NCBI RefSeq assembly: GCF_003944755.1
Contig: NZ_RWGU01000046.1
Location: 62,001-126,000, forward strand
Origin: Rhodovulum robiginosum
Lineage (GTDB): Bacteria; Pseudomonadota; Alphaproteobacteria; Rhodobacterales; Rhodobacteraceae
Direction: 5' to 3'
Length of the DNA: 64,000 nt
The stretch's first letter is position 1; the number at the start of each line of letters is the position of its first letter. The notes below the pieces were generated by a model that made no database searches, was not told the origin of the DNA, and saw nothing but the letters and a program-made list of their open reading frames with translations. Position numbers and translations under genes: made by a program. Below, one piece after another: positions 47,156 to 57,357 of this stretch.

Positions 47156-48079
47156 TCAGACAAGCCCGATGTCCGTCCCGCCTCTTTGGGCTAGGAACGC
47201 GTCGTTTTGAGCCGAAGCACTCTCCACTCTTACACATACATCCATCGACAGCAGATCGACGTTCGAACCAAGGAACGTGCCTGCCACCGGCGTGACCTGC
47301 GCGATGTTCCGGGCCACTGCGAGAGGTATTAAGTTTCCGGACCCGACGCTCCGGTTCGTTGGATCGAAGGCAATCCAACCAGCACCGGGGATAAATATTT
47401 CGACCCAGGCATGTGTAGATCCTGAACCCGCCGACCCTACGAGGCTTGTTTCGGGATCCGACAGATAGCCCGAGACGATGCGGGCCCCGAGGCCAAGACG
47501 GCGGGCTGCCTCTGCCAGCAGGACCGCGAAATCGCGGCACGAGCCCCATCCCCGGTCGAGGGTCTCGATCGGCGACTGGGTGCCTTCGTCATCGCGGCTT
47601 TGGTAGGAAATCTGCGTGAACACGCCATTGCTGATGTCCTTCAGCAGAGACAGTGTGTCGGTTGGGCGCGCCATGACAAAGCCCTCGACCCATCGGGCAA
47701 GGCGGTCGTCGGCGTCACCGTATTGCGGTACCGTCAACGCCCCCAGATCCGTCCATTCGTCGACGCCATAGACAAAGGGGTACTGGGCAGCCGATGCAGC
47801 GATGGCAAAGACCGGCCAGGCTGGCGCGGTCAGTTCCACGCTGGCGCGGCTTTCGATCACCAGATGATCTGTCGGACCGTCAAAGACGGCGGTGGCGATG
47901 GCGTTGCCGGCCACATCATGCGCCCAAGTTACGGTCGCAGTCGGCGCAATGGACAGATCATGCGAGAAAAGCCGCAATTCCCGTGTTTCGCGGGGACGCA
48001 ACATCAGCCTGTGTGGTCCGAGAGAGACCGCATGACGGTATCGATAGGTTGTGGTGTGAACGATGTCGAGGCAGGCCAA
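47156..48079 (-). CDS. Transglutaminase-like cysteine protein A
   Basis: A 307-residue bacterial transglutaminase-like protein: an N-terminal beta domain ([20 protein letters not shown]) followed by the catalytic core. The triad is complete: Cys in [20 protein letters not shown] near 172-191, His in [12 protein letters not shown] near 221-232 and Asp in [11 protein letters not shown] near 236-246. Such enzymes hydrolyse or cross-link peptides; bacterial substrates are mostly unknown. It ends the minus-strand operon and follows the zinc-ribbon gene. Confidence 0.88.
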   Translation of the reverse strand: MACLDIVHTTTYRYRHAVSLGPHRLMLRPRETRELRLFSHDLSIAPTATVTWAHDVAGNAIATAVFDGPTDHLVIESRASVELTAPAWPVFAIAASAAQYPFVYGVDEWTDLGALTVPQYGDADDRLARWVEGFVMARPTDTLSLLKDISNGVFTQISYQSRDDEGTQSPIETLDRGWGSCRDFAVLLAEAARRLGLGARIVSGYLSDPETSLVGSAGSGSTHAWVEIFIPGAGWIAFDPTNRSVGSGNLIPLAVARNIAQVTPVAGTFLGSNVDLLSMDVCVRVESASAQNDAFLAQRGGTDIGLV

Positions 48080-48128
48080 ATGAGGGTCCAGTGTGGTTCG
48101 AGGAAGACGGCACGCACGTCGATGCGGA

Positions 48129-48341
48129 TCAGCGGCGGCGCGATGACCCGGAGCTATCGGGCACGGCGTTTCGCCAGGCGTTCAATCCCTTGCAGCGCCG
48201 GCAGATCCGCTCTCCGAAACCTTCGCTCCAGAACATGGTTTTGCACCGCAGGCATTGGCGTTCCTGCGGAACGTCGCGCCGGGCCCTTACGGTCACAATG
48301 TATGGCATTGCGCCTTCGGCCATGGCCCTGTCCGACATCAA
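48129..48341 (-). CDS. Small zinc-ribbon protein
   Basis: A 70-residue basic protein with one treble-cleft-like site: [22 protein letters not shown] near 30-51 (Cys-x2-Cys ... Cys-x2-Cys), the pattern of one zinc ion. The ATG overlaps the stop of the PAGEY protein (ATGA). A nucleic-acid or protein-binding role is possible; no family name is certain. Confidence 0.75.
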   Translation of the reverse strand: MMSDRAMAEGAMPYIVTVRARRDVPQERQCLRCKTMFWSEGFGERICRRCKGLNAWRNAVPDSSGSSRRR

Positions 48342-48871
48342 ATCTGTCCCGCTAAGTGGCGGCTGCGCGATCGCGACAGTGTTTCCGATCTTGAAGGCAT
48401 TCCTTCGTTTTCGGCGGCCCGGATTGACGCATCGTCCCGCGTTCTTCGGGTGGTCGTCGCCGACGCCGGCACATTCAGATCGGGATCAGGCGTCCGGAGC
48501 CCAGAATAGAGATGTCGCAGATGTGCCTCGGAGACACCGTCGGCCTCCATAACGAGGCGCACCATCGGATCGGCCAGCATTTCCTCGAGAAAGAGGTCGG
48601 ACAACGCCTTGCCCGTCAGCTTGTCTCTGGCGCGTGCGTGGTCGAGGTCGGCAAGGGAAACGGTCAGGGCCCGCGCAAGCCCGGGATGCGATATCCGCGG
48701 ATGAAGCCTCACCAGGACGGAAGCCTTCCAGGCTGCGGGATCCTTTTGATCCGGGGGTGAAACCAACTCCGTTTCGATCTCGTACTCTCCCGCCGGTAGC
48801 GTCTCGTTGAAGCCGGGTACAGTGAACGGTCGGGCGAACACCGCGACGGTCTTGCTCGTCAGATCTTCCAT
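48338..48871 (-). CDS. PAGEY-domain protein B
   Basis: A 177-residue protein of unknown function. The N-terminus reads ARPFTVPGFNETLPAGEYEI (13-32) and is paralogous to the protein at 51311-51625 (NPFTVPGYPGDLPAGEYEV). The rest is a helical domain (HARARDKLTGKALSDLFLEE and onward) and a Ser/Arg-rich tail. In both loci a PAGEY protein sits upstream of a transglutaminase, which suggests they act together. It overlaps the zinc-ribbon gene. Confidence 0.7.
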   Translation of the reverse strand: MEDLTSKTVAVFARPFTVPGFNETLPAGEYEIETELVSPPDQKDPAAWKASVLVRLHPRISHPGLARALTVSLADLDHARARDKLTGKALSDLFLEEMLADPMVRLVMEADGVSEAHLRHLYSGLRTPDPDLNVPASATTTRRTRDDASIRAAENEGMPSRSETLSRSRSRHLAGQI

Positions 48872-48910
48872 CGACGTGTTCTTCCGTGCTGCTGCTGCTG
48901 CGGTTGGTTC

Positions 48911-48934
48911 GCGCCCCCTTTGAAAAGGGGGCGC
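48911..48934 (-). terminator. Perfect 10-bp hairpin between operon halves
   Basis: The arms gcgccccctt and aagggggcgc pair perfectly around a 4-base loop in the 79-base gap between the small Ala/Lys protein and PAGEY protein B. No T-run follows on either strand. It may terminate or attenuate transcription between the two halves of the operon, or stabilise the upstream mRNA. Confidence 0.5.
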
Positions 48935-48950
48935 GTGGCTTGTGTACGTC

Positions 48951-49088
48951 TCAAGATGTCTTGGACTTCGCTGGCGCTTCCTTGCCGGCGGCCTTGGACT
49001 CGTTCTCCTTGGCAGGGGTCTTCGCGGTCTCGGCCGGCTTCGGCTTCATTGCGGCCGCAGCCCTGGCGGTCAGGTCCTTGAAGGACAT
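48951..49088 (-). CDS. Small Ala/Lys-rich protein (45 aa)
   Basis: A 45-residue frame starting MSFKDLTARAAAAMKPKPAE and ending KSKTS. It is very rich in Ala, Lys and Glu and has no membrane segment or Cys. Start position and codon use look like a real gene of the group of small, basic, possibly disordered proteins seen near stress genes in alphaproteobacteria. A specific function cannot be given. It lies between the two transglutaminase modules. Confidence 0.55.
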   Translation of the reverse strand: MSFKDLTARAAAAMKPKPAETAKTPAKENESKAAGKEAPAKSKTS

Positions 49089-49220
49089 GTCATCGATCCT
49101 TTGATTGGCCGACGCCATCTCCTCGTCCATGGCGGACCGGGATGCTTGGCATCGGCACTATCTATATGGGGATCGACGACCCGATTTACGATGGCGCATC
49201 GACAAGGAGGCCGAGGTGAG

Positions 49221-50072
49221 TCAGGCCAATTCATCCGTCCACACCTTGAATTCCGTCAATATGTTCTGACCGAATGTCTGGGTCAAAGGGACATCGGCGG
49301 CATCGCGGCCGCGCGCGATCAGAATTCTCGCAAACCTCGGCTTGTTGTTGCGCGGGTCAAACATGTGCCATTCACCAGAAAGAAAGACCTCCATCCACGC
49401 GGCGAAATCGCCGGGCGGGTGAGGAAGAGGCTCCCCGATGTCGCTTAGATATCCGGTGCAGTAGCGGGCCGGAATGTTCATGCAACGGCATAAGGCGATG
49501 GCGAGGTGGGCAAAGTCGCGGCAAACACCCTGCCGCTCGGCCAGGGTCTGCGATGCGGTTCGCGTCGCCTTCGCCTGCATGTAGTCGAAGCGGACATTTC
49601 CGTGCACGAAATCGCAGATCGCCTGAACGCGCGGCCATCCGGGTTCAGTGATCTCGAAAAGGCGCCACGCTTCCTCAGACAGAAGGTCGGTATCGCAATA
49701 TCGGCTTCCCTGCAGAAACACGAGGGTCTCGAACGGCAGATCCTGAACCGCGTGCTGCTGCGCGCCCGGGGACGCGGGATCCGGCAGGCCCGTGTCGCGG
49801 AAGATGCCATCCGTTGAGATGCAGAAGTCGCCCGCCGGCGCCATGAGGCGCGTACACCAGTTGCCGAAGCCGTCCCGGTAGCTTTCGAGCGGCACGCTCG
49901 GCGACGCAACCAGGTAATCGGCGCGCTCCAGATCGCCAAAGCGCGAGTAGTGGACGTTCAGCAGCGCGATCAGCGGCGTCGGCTGGGGGAAGCTGTATCG
50001 CAGACGACACCCGATGCTGACGCGCATGCCGGATACAGGGCCGCGCCTTGTCATATCACGATCACCGTCCAA
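49221..50072 (-). CDS. Transglutaminase-like cysteine protein B (triad His replaced)
   Basis: A 283-residue transglutaminase-like protein of a second subgroup. The N-terminal beta domain starts GCRLRYSFPQPTPLIALLNV. The core is RQGVCRDFAHLAIALCRCMN near 181-200 (Cys), then GDFAAWMEVFLSG near 221-233, where the triad His is replaced by Ala, then FDPRNNKPRFARILIARGRDA near 239-259 (Asp). Related proteins of this subgroup often have Ser or Ala here, so it may use another residue or be non-catalytic. It overlaps the Trp/Cys repeat gene by 11 bases. Confidence 0.85.
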   Translation of the reverse strand: MDGDRDMTRRGPVSGMRVSIGCRLRYSFPQPTPLIALLNVHYSRFGDLERADYLVASPSVPLESYRDGFGNWCTRLMAPAGDFCISTDGIFRDTGLPDPASPGAQQHAVQDLPFETLVFLQGSRYCDTDLLSEEAWRLFEITEPGWPRVQAICDFVHGNVRFDYMQAKATRTASQTLAERQGVCRDFAHLAIALCRCMNIPARYCTGYLSDIGEPLPHPPGDFAAWMEVFLSGEWHMFDPRNNKPRFARILIARGRDAADVPLTQTFGQNILTEFKVWTDELA

Positions 50073-50973
50073 GGATGCACGCCCCGTCGGAGAGCTGGAA
50101 GCCTCTATTGCAGCTCCACCGATTGCCGGATCGGTCGAGATAGGCGTTCAACGGCAAATCGATAGCGACGCAGGCGCCGCTCAGCGGCTTGTATCCACGC
50201 TCACAGCTCCAGCCCCGTCCATAGGATGCTTGGTCGAGAAACGCGTTTGCAGGCACCACGATGGCATCGCATCGGTCGTCGATCCTGACGAACCCTCTCT
50301 CGCAAGCCCAGACAGCGCCATAGTTTGCGTTGGTCAGATATGCGTTGGCCGGCACGGCAATCGGCACGCAGGCGCTGGAACTGGCCGTGAAACCGCGCTC
50401 GCAGGTCCAACCGGAGCCTGAGGTGTCGTCGGTGAGATAGGCGTTGTCTGGCAGGACGATTGGCACACATGCGTCGCGCTCTTGCCGGTAACCGCGTTCG
50501 CATTTCCAATCGTAGCCCGAAGACCGGAGGAAGGCGTTGGCGGGCACCGGGATGGAATTGCAGGACGTCCCGCTCACTTCCTCATATCCACGGTCGCACT
50601 CCCACCCCGTCCCGTAGGAGCGCCCGGTTGGATAGGCATGCTCGGGGATATCAAGCGCCAGGCATTCGTCGCCTTCCACCCGGTAGCCGAGATCGCAGAC
50701 CCATCCGCCACCATAACTGCGCGCCTGAGCGTTCTGAGGCATCGGGCCGGTGCCATCCTGCGCAAGGACGGGGAAAGCGAAGGATGCGATCACACCGGCC
50801 GCGAAAGAGAGTTTCGAGATCAGTCGTGCCAGCGGATGCCTCCTTGGTTTCCTGTCGAGCGCTCGTCTTCCGGGTTCGGTAGGCTCCGAAGGTGTCGCCA
50901 GCGGGGTTTCCGCGTGCAACATGGACTGTTCCGCTCTGAATGACGTGGCGTGAACCATTTCGTTGCCGCTCAA
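50062..50973 (-). CDS. Secreted protein with seven 33-residue Trp/Cys repeats
   Basis: A 303-residue protein. A hydrophobic segment at about 48-71 (ending FAFPVLAQ) looks like a signal peptide after a long basic N-terminus, so the real start may lie downstream. From residue 91 the protein is seven repeats of about 33 residues with Trp at 91, 124, 156, 189, 222, 255 and 286. Each has Trp-x-Cys-x2-Gly-Tyr/Phe, a second Cys 11 residues later (12 in one repeat), then xPxNAYL. Fourteen Cys suggest seven disulfides outside the cytoplasm. It is coupled to its neighbours on both sides. Confidence 0.75.
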   Translation of the reverse strand: MSGNEMVHATSFRAEQSMLHAETPLATPSEPTEPGRRALDRKPRRHPLARLISKLSFAAGVIASFAFPVLAQDGTGPMPQNAQARSYGGGWVCDLGYRVEGDECLALDIPEHAYPTGRSYGTGWECDRGYEEVSGTSCNSIPVPANAFLRSSGYDWKCERGYRQERDACVPIVLPDNAYLTDDTSGSGWTCERGFTASSSACVPIAVPANAYLTNANYGAVWACERGFVRIDDRCDAIVVPANAFLDQASYGRGWSCERGYKPLSGACVAIDLPLNAYLDRSGNRWSCNRGFQLSDGACILGR

Positions 50974-51314
50974 AGCTCGAGGGCCGCGAGACAGGCTTGC
51001 GCGATGTCCCGGTCAGGCGCGTCGGCTCCGGGAACCGTCGCCCAGCCCGCCGCCATGACGGCGTCGCGCCGCTGAAAGGCCGAGGCGGCCCGGATCGTTT
51101 CCAGCTTCTCCGCCCGCGCCGGATCGGACTGCGCCATGTCGAGGCACACCGGTACCATGGAGGCGACGACATCGTCTCGGAACATCGCCATCGCCCGGTC
51201 ATTTGCGGTTCCGCCGGTCACCCAGCCGCCCCACGAAAATCCGACGACGCCGACGAAGACAGCGCCGATCACGGCACCATAGATACCGGGTTTTAGCCAT
51301 TCGGGAGTGTTCAT
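50970..51314 (-). CDS. Small membrane-anchored protein
   Basis: A 114-residue protein with one N-terminal helix (about 11-34, YGAVIGAVFVGVVGFSWGGW) and a mostly helical soluble part with two Cys. It belongs to the same translationally coupled run (ATGA overlaps on both sides). No family recognised; it may tether the operon's other proteins to the inner membrane. Confidence 0.65.
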   Translation of the reverse strand: MNTPEWLKPGIYGAVIGAVFVGVVGFSWGGWVTGGTANDRAMAMFRDDVVASMVPVCLDMAQSDPARAEKLETIRAASAFQRRDAVMAAGWATVPGADAPDRDIAQACLAALEL

Positions 51315-51625
51315 GTTTCATCCTCCTGCGGGGAAAGCGCCGCATCGCTGTGATCGTTCTTCTTGGTTGCGCCCTGGTCCCGGCTCAGCGCCTCTTTAAA
51401 GTCGCTGTCGGAAATTGCGCGTAGCTCGGAGCGTCCCGCATGACGGCCCCTGCCGCGCACCGTCAGGTAGGTCGCCGTCCGACGGTAAGCCTCGAAGCTC
51501 AGCCCGCGGAGAAGCTCCTCTTCGACGAGAACTTCGTATTCACCCGCGGGCAAATCGCCCGGGTATCCCGGCACGGTGAACGGGTTCGAAAACCTCACCG
51601 TCGATCTGGTCGACCGCATGTTCAT
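51311..51625 (-). CDS. PAGEY-domain protein A
   Basis: About 104 residues starting MNMRSTRSTVRFSNPFTVPG. It carries the NPFTVPGYPGDLPAGEYEV segment shared with the gene at 48338-48871, then a short beta-rich part and a charged tail. A second in-frame ATG lies 15 bases upstream. It is the first gene of the minus-strand operon. The 272 bases between it and the divergent 51898 gene should hold both promoters. Confidence 0.65.
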   Translation of the reverse strand: MNMRSTRSTVRFSNPFTVPGYPGDLPAGEYEVLVEEELLRGLSFEAYRRTATYLTVRGRGRHAGRSELRAISDSDFKEALSRDQGATKKNDHSDAALSPQEDET

Positions 51626-51897
51626 ATCTGGTCTCCGCAATTTTGGCAGATGCGTCGCTCATCACTGTCGACGGCTCCTTGGAGTCCGGGCGCGACCTGT
51701 CGAACGCTTTCCCCGTTTGTAGTTCATGATCGTTCGCCTTGCGCTGACACAGGTTAGTCCCTGGCACCGAACCGTTTGCGAACTCACTCGGAACACTCAA
51801 CGACACTGACCTGTGTAAGGGCGCAAGGATCGACCTGCGTCTATGCATGGGGAAACAGAGGCGAGCTGCGTCCCTGCAACCAAGGAATGGAACGACG

Positions 51898-52323
51898 ATG
51901 GCCACACCCAATGTCCTCAACCCGCACCCGCCCGAATTCGAGCGATTTCTCTATGCCTCGGTCGGCGAGGACCGAAACGGTTATGTCGTGACGGTCCTCT
52001 CCACGCTCGCGCGCCTCGGCCTCGATCCATGGAAAGAAGCCGCTGAACTGGTCACGCTGGGACGTGACGCGGCGCAAGCGCGGTTGGGAACGCGGCTTGC
52101 CCGATTTCGGGATGTTCCCACGCTCGCAAGCGATCACGGCAGAGTCGCGCGAGACCTGAGCCAACTGCTCCCAGATGGCCCGACATCAGGTACCCTGAAG
52201 CGAGCTTCCGCGACGGTGGCGGACGGCCACTCGGGCACAACCGGGGTGATCTGGGCGGTACTCGCGATCATCTTTGTGCTGTTTCAAGTGCTTACGTTTG
52301 GCGGATCGGGGTCAGGCGAATGA
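51898..52323 (+). CDS. Membrane-anchored helical protein
   Basis: A 141-residue protein: MATPNVLNPHPPEFERFLYA start, a helical soluble part, then one C-terminal transmembrane helix (about 113-135, GVIWAVLAIIFVLFQVLTFG). It resembles proteins that occur with SnoaL-like genes in alphaproteobacteria; no function is established. Its stop overlaps the next start by four bases. I chose ATG at 51898 rather than the longer in-frame start. Confidence 0.65.
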   Translation: MATPNVLNPHPPEFERFLYASVGEDRNGYVVTVLSTLARLGLDPWKEAAELVTLGRDAAQARLGTRLARFRDVPTLASDHGRVARDLSQLLPDGPTSGTLKRASATVADGHSGTTGVIWAVLAIIFVLFQVLTFGGSGSGE

Positions 52324-52733
52324 CCGTTTCCACTCAGACCACCAAGACAAAAGGTCATGCGGCGCACAAGGCTGGGACGCTATCGCCTGGCGAACAAGGC
52401 GTACTATGGGACATGGAGGAACACTTCTGGACCAGTGGCACCGACAATGCGCGGGCGACGACAGCAACCAACGCCGTCATGGTCTTCCCCTATCCGCCCG
52501 GCATCCTCCAGGGCGACCAGATCTGGCCCCATCTTCGCGAGAGAACGGGCTGGCGCTCCGTCGTCATGGCCGAACGGCGCGTGACGCGGTGTCATGACAT
52601 CGCCATTCTCACCTACCGGGTCTCGGCAGAGAAACCCGATGTGCCGATCTACAAGGCGCTCTGCGCCTCTACGTACCTCAACGATGACGACACCTGGCTG
52701 AGGATCTCCCACCAGCAAACCATGGTGGCCTGA
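52320..52733 (+). CDS. SnoaL/DUF4440-like cone-fold protein
   Basis: A 137-residue protein with the NTF2-like pattern: WDMEEHFWTSGTDNARATTA near 30-49, then MVFPYPPGILQGDQIW and a C-terminal TWLRISHQQTMVA. DUF4440 proteins are small alpha+beta cones; many are uncharacterised or bind small ligands. It is coupled to the upstream membrane protein. Confidence 0.7.
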   Translation: MTVSTQTTKTKGHAAHKAGTLSPGEQGVLWDMEEHFWTSGTDNARATTATNAVMVFPYPPGILQGDQIWPHLRERTGWRSVVMAERRVTRCHDIAILTYRVSAEKPDVPIYKALCASTYLNDDDTWLRISHQQTMVA

Positions 52734-52948
52734 GGGCCGCAGTGTCATTCGACCTGCCGCACGCGCCGGGACTAATCTGCGTCAGTGCGGCGGGGCGCTG
52801 ACATCGGCTAGGTGAGATGTGCCCGCCGTATATTTGGTAAGGCATTTTTTTCCGAGTACCTGAGAAGCGTGTGGGCGTGCCGAACCCCAAAAGGTCGGCA
52901 TGTCGGCGCGCTTCTTATTCTCGGAACGTCCATGAAAGGACAATCCCA

Positions 52949-53137
52949 ATGACTCGCGAACAGACGAAGATCGCCGACAAGATGACCTCCGTGAAGGCCG
53001 CGTGGGACAAGGCGCCCGCTGGTCCGAAGAAGGACGCGGCGCTGAAGCATTACCAGGCCGCCGAGAAGGCGAACACGGCGAAGAACGACGCCGAGACCAA
53101 CAAGGAACTCGATGCGGCGACCCACGCCCTCGCGTGA
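52949..53137 (+). CDS. Small Ala/Lys-rich helical protein (62 aa)
   Basis: A 62-residue protein, MTREQTKIADKMTSVKAAWD then ALKHYQAAEKANTAKNDAET and so on, likely one or two amphipathic helices. A tgaaagga ribosome site precedes the ATG. It is the kind of small abundant protein often found near CsbD genes; no domain was recognised. Confidence 0.65.
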   Translation: MTREQTKIADKMTSVKAAWDKAPAGPKKDAALKHYQAAEKANTAKNDAETNKELDAATHALA

Positions 53138-53269
53138 CGTGATGGCGCGACTGCCTGGAGCCACGACCCGGGCGGTCGCACGCGGGAATACGAGCTCGGC
53201 GTCATTGCCGCAGGATATTTTTGGCCACCAAACGTTTTGGCGGCCGCAACCCTTGGAAAGGGATAGACA

Positions 53270-53443
53270 ATGGACAAGGATCGGGTGATCGGCTCGGCAA
53301 AGGTCGTCAAAGGCAAGGCCAAGGTTGCACTTGGCAGGGCGATCGGCGACGCGAAGCTCGAAGCGGAGGGTGAGGCCGAAAAGATCGAGGGCAAGAGCCA
53401 GAACGCGGTCGGCAGCATCAAGGATACGATCCGTGACGCTTGA
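53270..53443 (+). CDS. CsbD-family stress protein
   Basis: A 57-residue protein with the CsbD layout: MDKDRVIGSAKVVKGKAKVA near 1-20 and a second helix EAEKIEGKSQNAVGSIKD. CsbD proteins are small, soluble, general-stress-induced proteins. It is preceded by a gaaagggat site. The run of small genes from 51.9 to 55.1 kb suggests a stress-response island. Confidence 0.85.
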   Translation: MDKDRVIGSAKVVKGKAKVALGRAIGDAKLEAEGEAEKIEGKSQNAVGSIKDTIRDA

Positions 53444-53560
53444 AGAACCGCAACCCATGCGCGTGTCTTGCCTTTGTGGCAACGGGCCAGACAGCAAGGC
53501 CATGGACCGGCGCGTGTCCGCCCGGGCCGCAGTCCCCGAAAACTGTCAGGAATGATGTCA

Positions 53561-53701
53561 ATGAGCCGAAACTTGCTTCTTATCCTGACAGGAGTGCTCG
53601 CCGTCTGTCTGATCGGGGCAGGCTATCTCTACTATCAGGAACGCCAAAGCGGCATCGATATCGAAATCAACGAGGACGGTGTCACAGTCGAGGGCAACTG
53701 A
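53561..53701 (+). CDS. Small membrane protein (46 aa)
   Basis: MSRNLLLILTGVLAVCLIGA then GYLYYQERQSGIDIEINEDG and a short end: one transmembrane helix with an acidic outer tail. It has aggaatgatgtc before the ATG; an ATG 9 bases upstream is also in frame. Function unknown. Confidence 0.6.
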   Translation: MSRNLLLILTGVLAVCLIGAGYLYYQERQSGIDIEINEDGVTVEGN

Positions 53702-53776
53702 AACGCCCCGTAAAGACAAAGTCACCACCCGAGCGCAATCCCCTATTGGGCGCGCGCCAACAAAGGAGAATGCGCC

Positions 53777-53941
53777 ATGTCACTCGGCACGATTCTGATC
53801 ATCATTCTTGTCATCTTTCTGCTCGGCGGGTTCAGCGGGCGCTTCGGGGGCTACGGATATGGCTTCGGTCATGCCGGGACAGGTGTCGTCGGCACGATCC
53901 TGATCATCGTGGTCATCCTGATGCTGCTTGGCCGCATCTGA
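53777..53941 (+). CDS. DUF3309-family small membrane protein
   Basis: A 54-residue protein of two hydrophobic helices around a Gly/Tyr/Phe loop: MSLGTILIIILVIFLLGGFS, then FGGYGYGFGHAGTGVVGTIL, ending VILMLLGRI. The pattern matches DUF3309. It has an aaaggagaatg ribosome site. Members are often found with stress or membrane proteins; the function is unknown. Confidence 0.8.
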   Translation: MSLGTILIIILVIFLLGGFSGRFGGYGYGFGHAGTGVVGTILIIVVILMLLGRI

Positions 53942-53966
53942 CCTCCTAGCCGCGTCTCCTGCGGTT

Positions 53967-54701
53967 TCAGGCGAGCAGCGGCCCCGTCTGATCCAGGTAT
54001 TCCGGATCGAAGTCGGCGAAATCCGTCAACCTGCCATAATCATGAAATGCCACGTGGCCGTCTCGAAAGGTCACCAGCCCACTCTCACGAAGCTGGCGCA
54101 GGACGCGGTTCACGTGGACGGCACTTAGCCCGAGAGCATCCGCCAAGTGATACTGCGTCAGCGGGCAGTCATACCCTTCCTTGCTGCCCATGCCGACCAG
54201 CGCAAGCCTCGATCCCAGTTCCAGCAGGAAATGCGCCATTCGGGCGTCGGCATCACGCCGACCGATGCCGACGAGATGCTCGACGACCATCGCCTCGTCC
54301 CTTGATGCCGCCCAGAGTATGGCTGTCGCCAAGCGAGGGGTCTGCGCGAACGCTTCCAGCAGGTCGCTCGTCAGCACTTCGGCAGCCTCGATGTCCACGA
54401 TAGGCTCGAAGCTGTGGTCCGAGGTGCGTAATAGAACACTCCGCAACCCCAGAAAATCCCCGGGTACCTGGAAATCCACGATCTGCCGCGTCCCGTCGGC
54501 CTGTAGCTTGTAAGAACATACCCAACCCGCGGACAGAATATAGGCTGCCCGAGCCGTCTGGCCTTGATGCACCATGTCGCGCCCCGCGACGAAGGATCGA
54601 CGACGCTGGTGCAGTCGTTCAAGGACGGCCAGCTCGACCTCCGACAGAGCGACGAAGGCCGAGAGCTTGCGCGTCAGAGGGCTGTGTTCAACTGATGTCA
54701 T
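53967..54701 (-). CDS. Crp/Fnr-family transcription regulator
   Basis: About 244 residues with an N-terminal cyclic-nucleotide-type sensor barrel (HQGQTARAAYILSAGWVCSY near 48-67) and a C-terminal winged helix (YHLADALGLSAVHVNRVLRQ near 184-203). It has no N-terminal Cys cluster for an Fe-S centre. Its place among small stress genes and next to groESL suggests it controls some of them. I chose MTSVEHSPLTRKL at 54701; an in-frame ATG 27 bases upstream is possible. Confidence 0.88.
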   Translation of the reverse strand: MTSVEHSPLTRKLSAFVALSEVELAVLERLHQRRRSFVAGRDMVHQGQTARAAYILSAGWVCSYKLQADGTRQIVDFQVPGDFLGLRSVLLRTSDHSFEPIVDIEAAEVLTSDLLEAFAQTPRLATAILWAASRDEAMVVEHLVGIGRRDADARMAHFLLELGSRLALVGMGSKEGYDCPLTQYHLADALGLSAVHVNRVLRQLRESGLVTFRDGHVAFHDYGRLTDFADFDPEYLDQTGPLLA

Positions 54702-54851
54702 GGGGCCTCCCGGCGTGTCGTGACCCAAGAGCGGAAATCGGCCCGGACACTGCTCTGGATCAGTCCAGCATAAGGCACTTCCTGCAAGAAGTACGGATGC
54801 ATTTGAACCTCACCTTTTCCCGGGTTCACGATGCCAGGGAAGGAAATCCGT

Positions 54852-55088
54852 ATGACAACGGCGAGTAAACACGCGGGCCAGGCCGCCCTATCAATCTGCG
54901 AGGCGCTCCTGCTTGCCATGAACGATCGCGGGTTGCTTCCGGAGCACGAGATCGTGGGGGTTCTTCGCGACGCCGCAGCTACGCATGAGAACGCCGTAGG
55001 CACCGAATTCGAAACGGAAAATCACCGCGCCGTGGCAGATTTGATCAACGCGATCATCGCCGGCGGAAACTCGGTTCGTCGCTTGTGA
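54852..55088 (+). CDS. Small helical protein (78 aa)
   Basis: A 78-residue protein starting MTTASKHAGQAALSICEALL, mostly helical, no Cys cluster or signal. An aaggaaatccgt ribosome site precedes the ATG. It lies between the divergent Crp/Fnr gene and the CIRCE/groESL region. Function unknown. Confidence 0.6.
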   Translation: MTTASKHAGQAALSICEALLLAMNDRGLLPEHEIVGVLRDAAATHENAVGTEFETENHRAVADLINAIIAGGNSVRRL

Positions 55089-55201
55089 AGTCGAGCTTCG
55101 ACGATGTGTCGGAGCATCTACAGCTTCAAATTGATAGGAAGCAGATAGATATTCTTGAGACGCTATTGTGGAACCCCTGCTGAGCCATCATTTCAATACA
55201 A

Positions 55202-55228
55202 TTGGCACTCCGGCATGGCGAGTGTCAA
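55202..55228 (+). promoter_or_regulatory. CIRCE operator of groESL
   Basis: ttggcactc at 55202-55210 and gagtgtcaa at 55220-55228 are a near-perfect inverted repeat with a 9-base spacer, the CIRCE layout bound by the repressor HrcA. It lies 55 bases before groES. Upstream, cttgag (55154-55159) and ccctgct (about 55175-55181) could be a heat-shock sigma-type promoter. Confidence 0.85.
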
Positions 55229-55282
55229 AGCGCTTCCGAACATCGCCATGCTCCCTTGGAAATCCGACGAAGGAGCACCTAA

Positions 55283-57252
<1,970 letters not shown>

Positions 57253-57357
57253 ACGGCTGCGTCCTGTGGGCAGGAGCCTCGGGGCGCGAAATCACATAGT
57301 TGATGGAATAGGCTCCGGTTAATTCGCCATGAAAAACCGGAATCAGGAGAAACTGAA

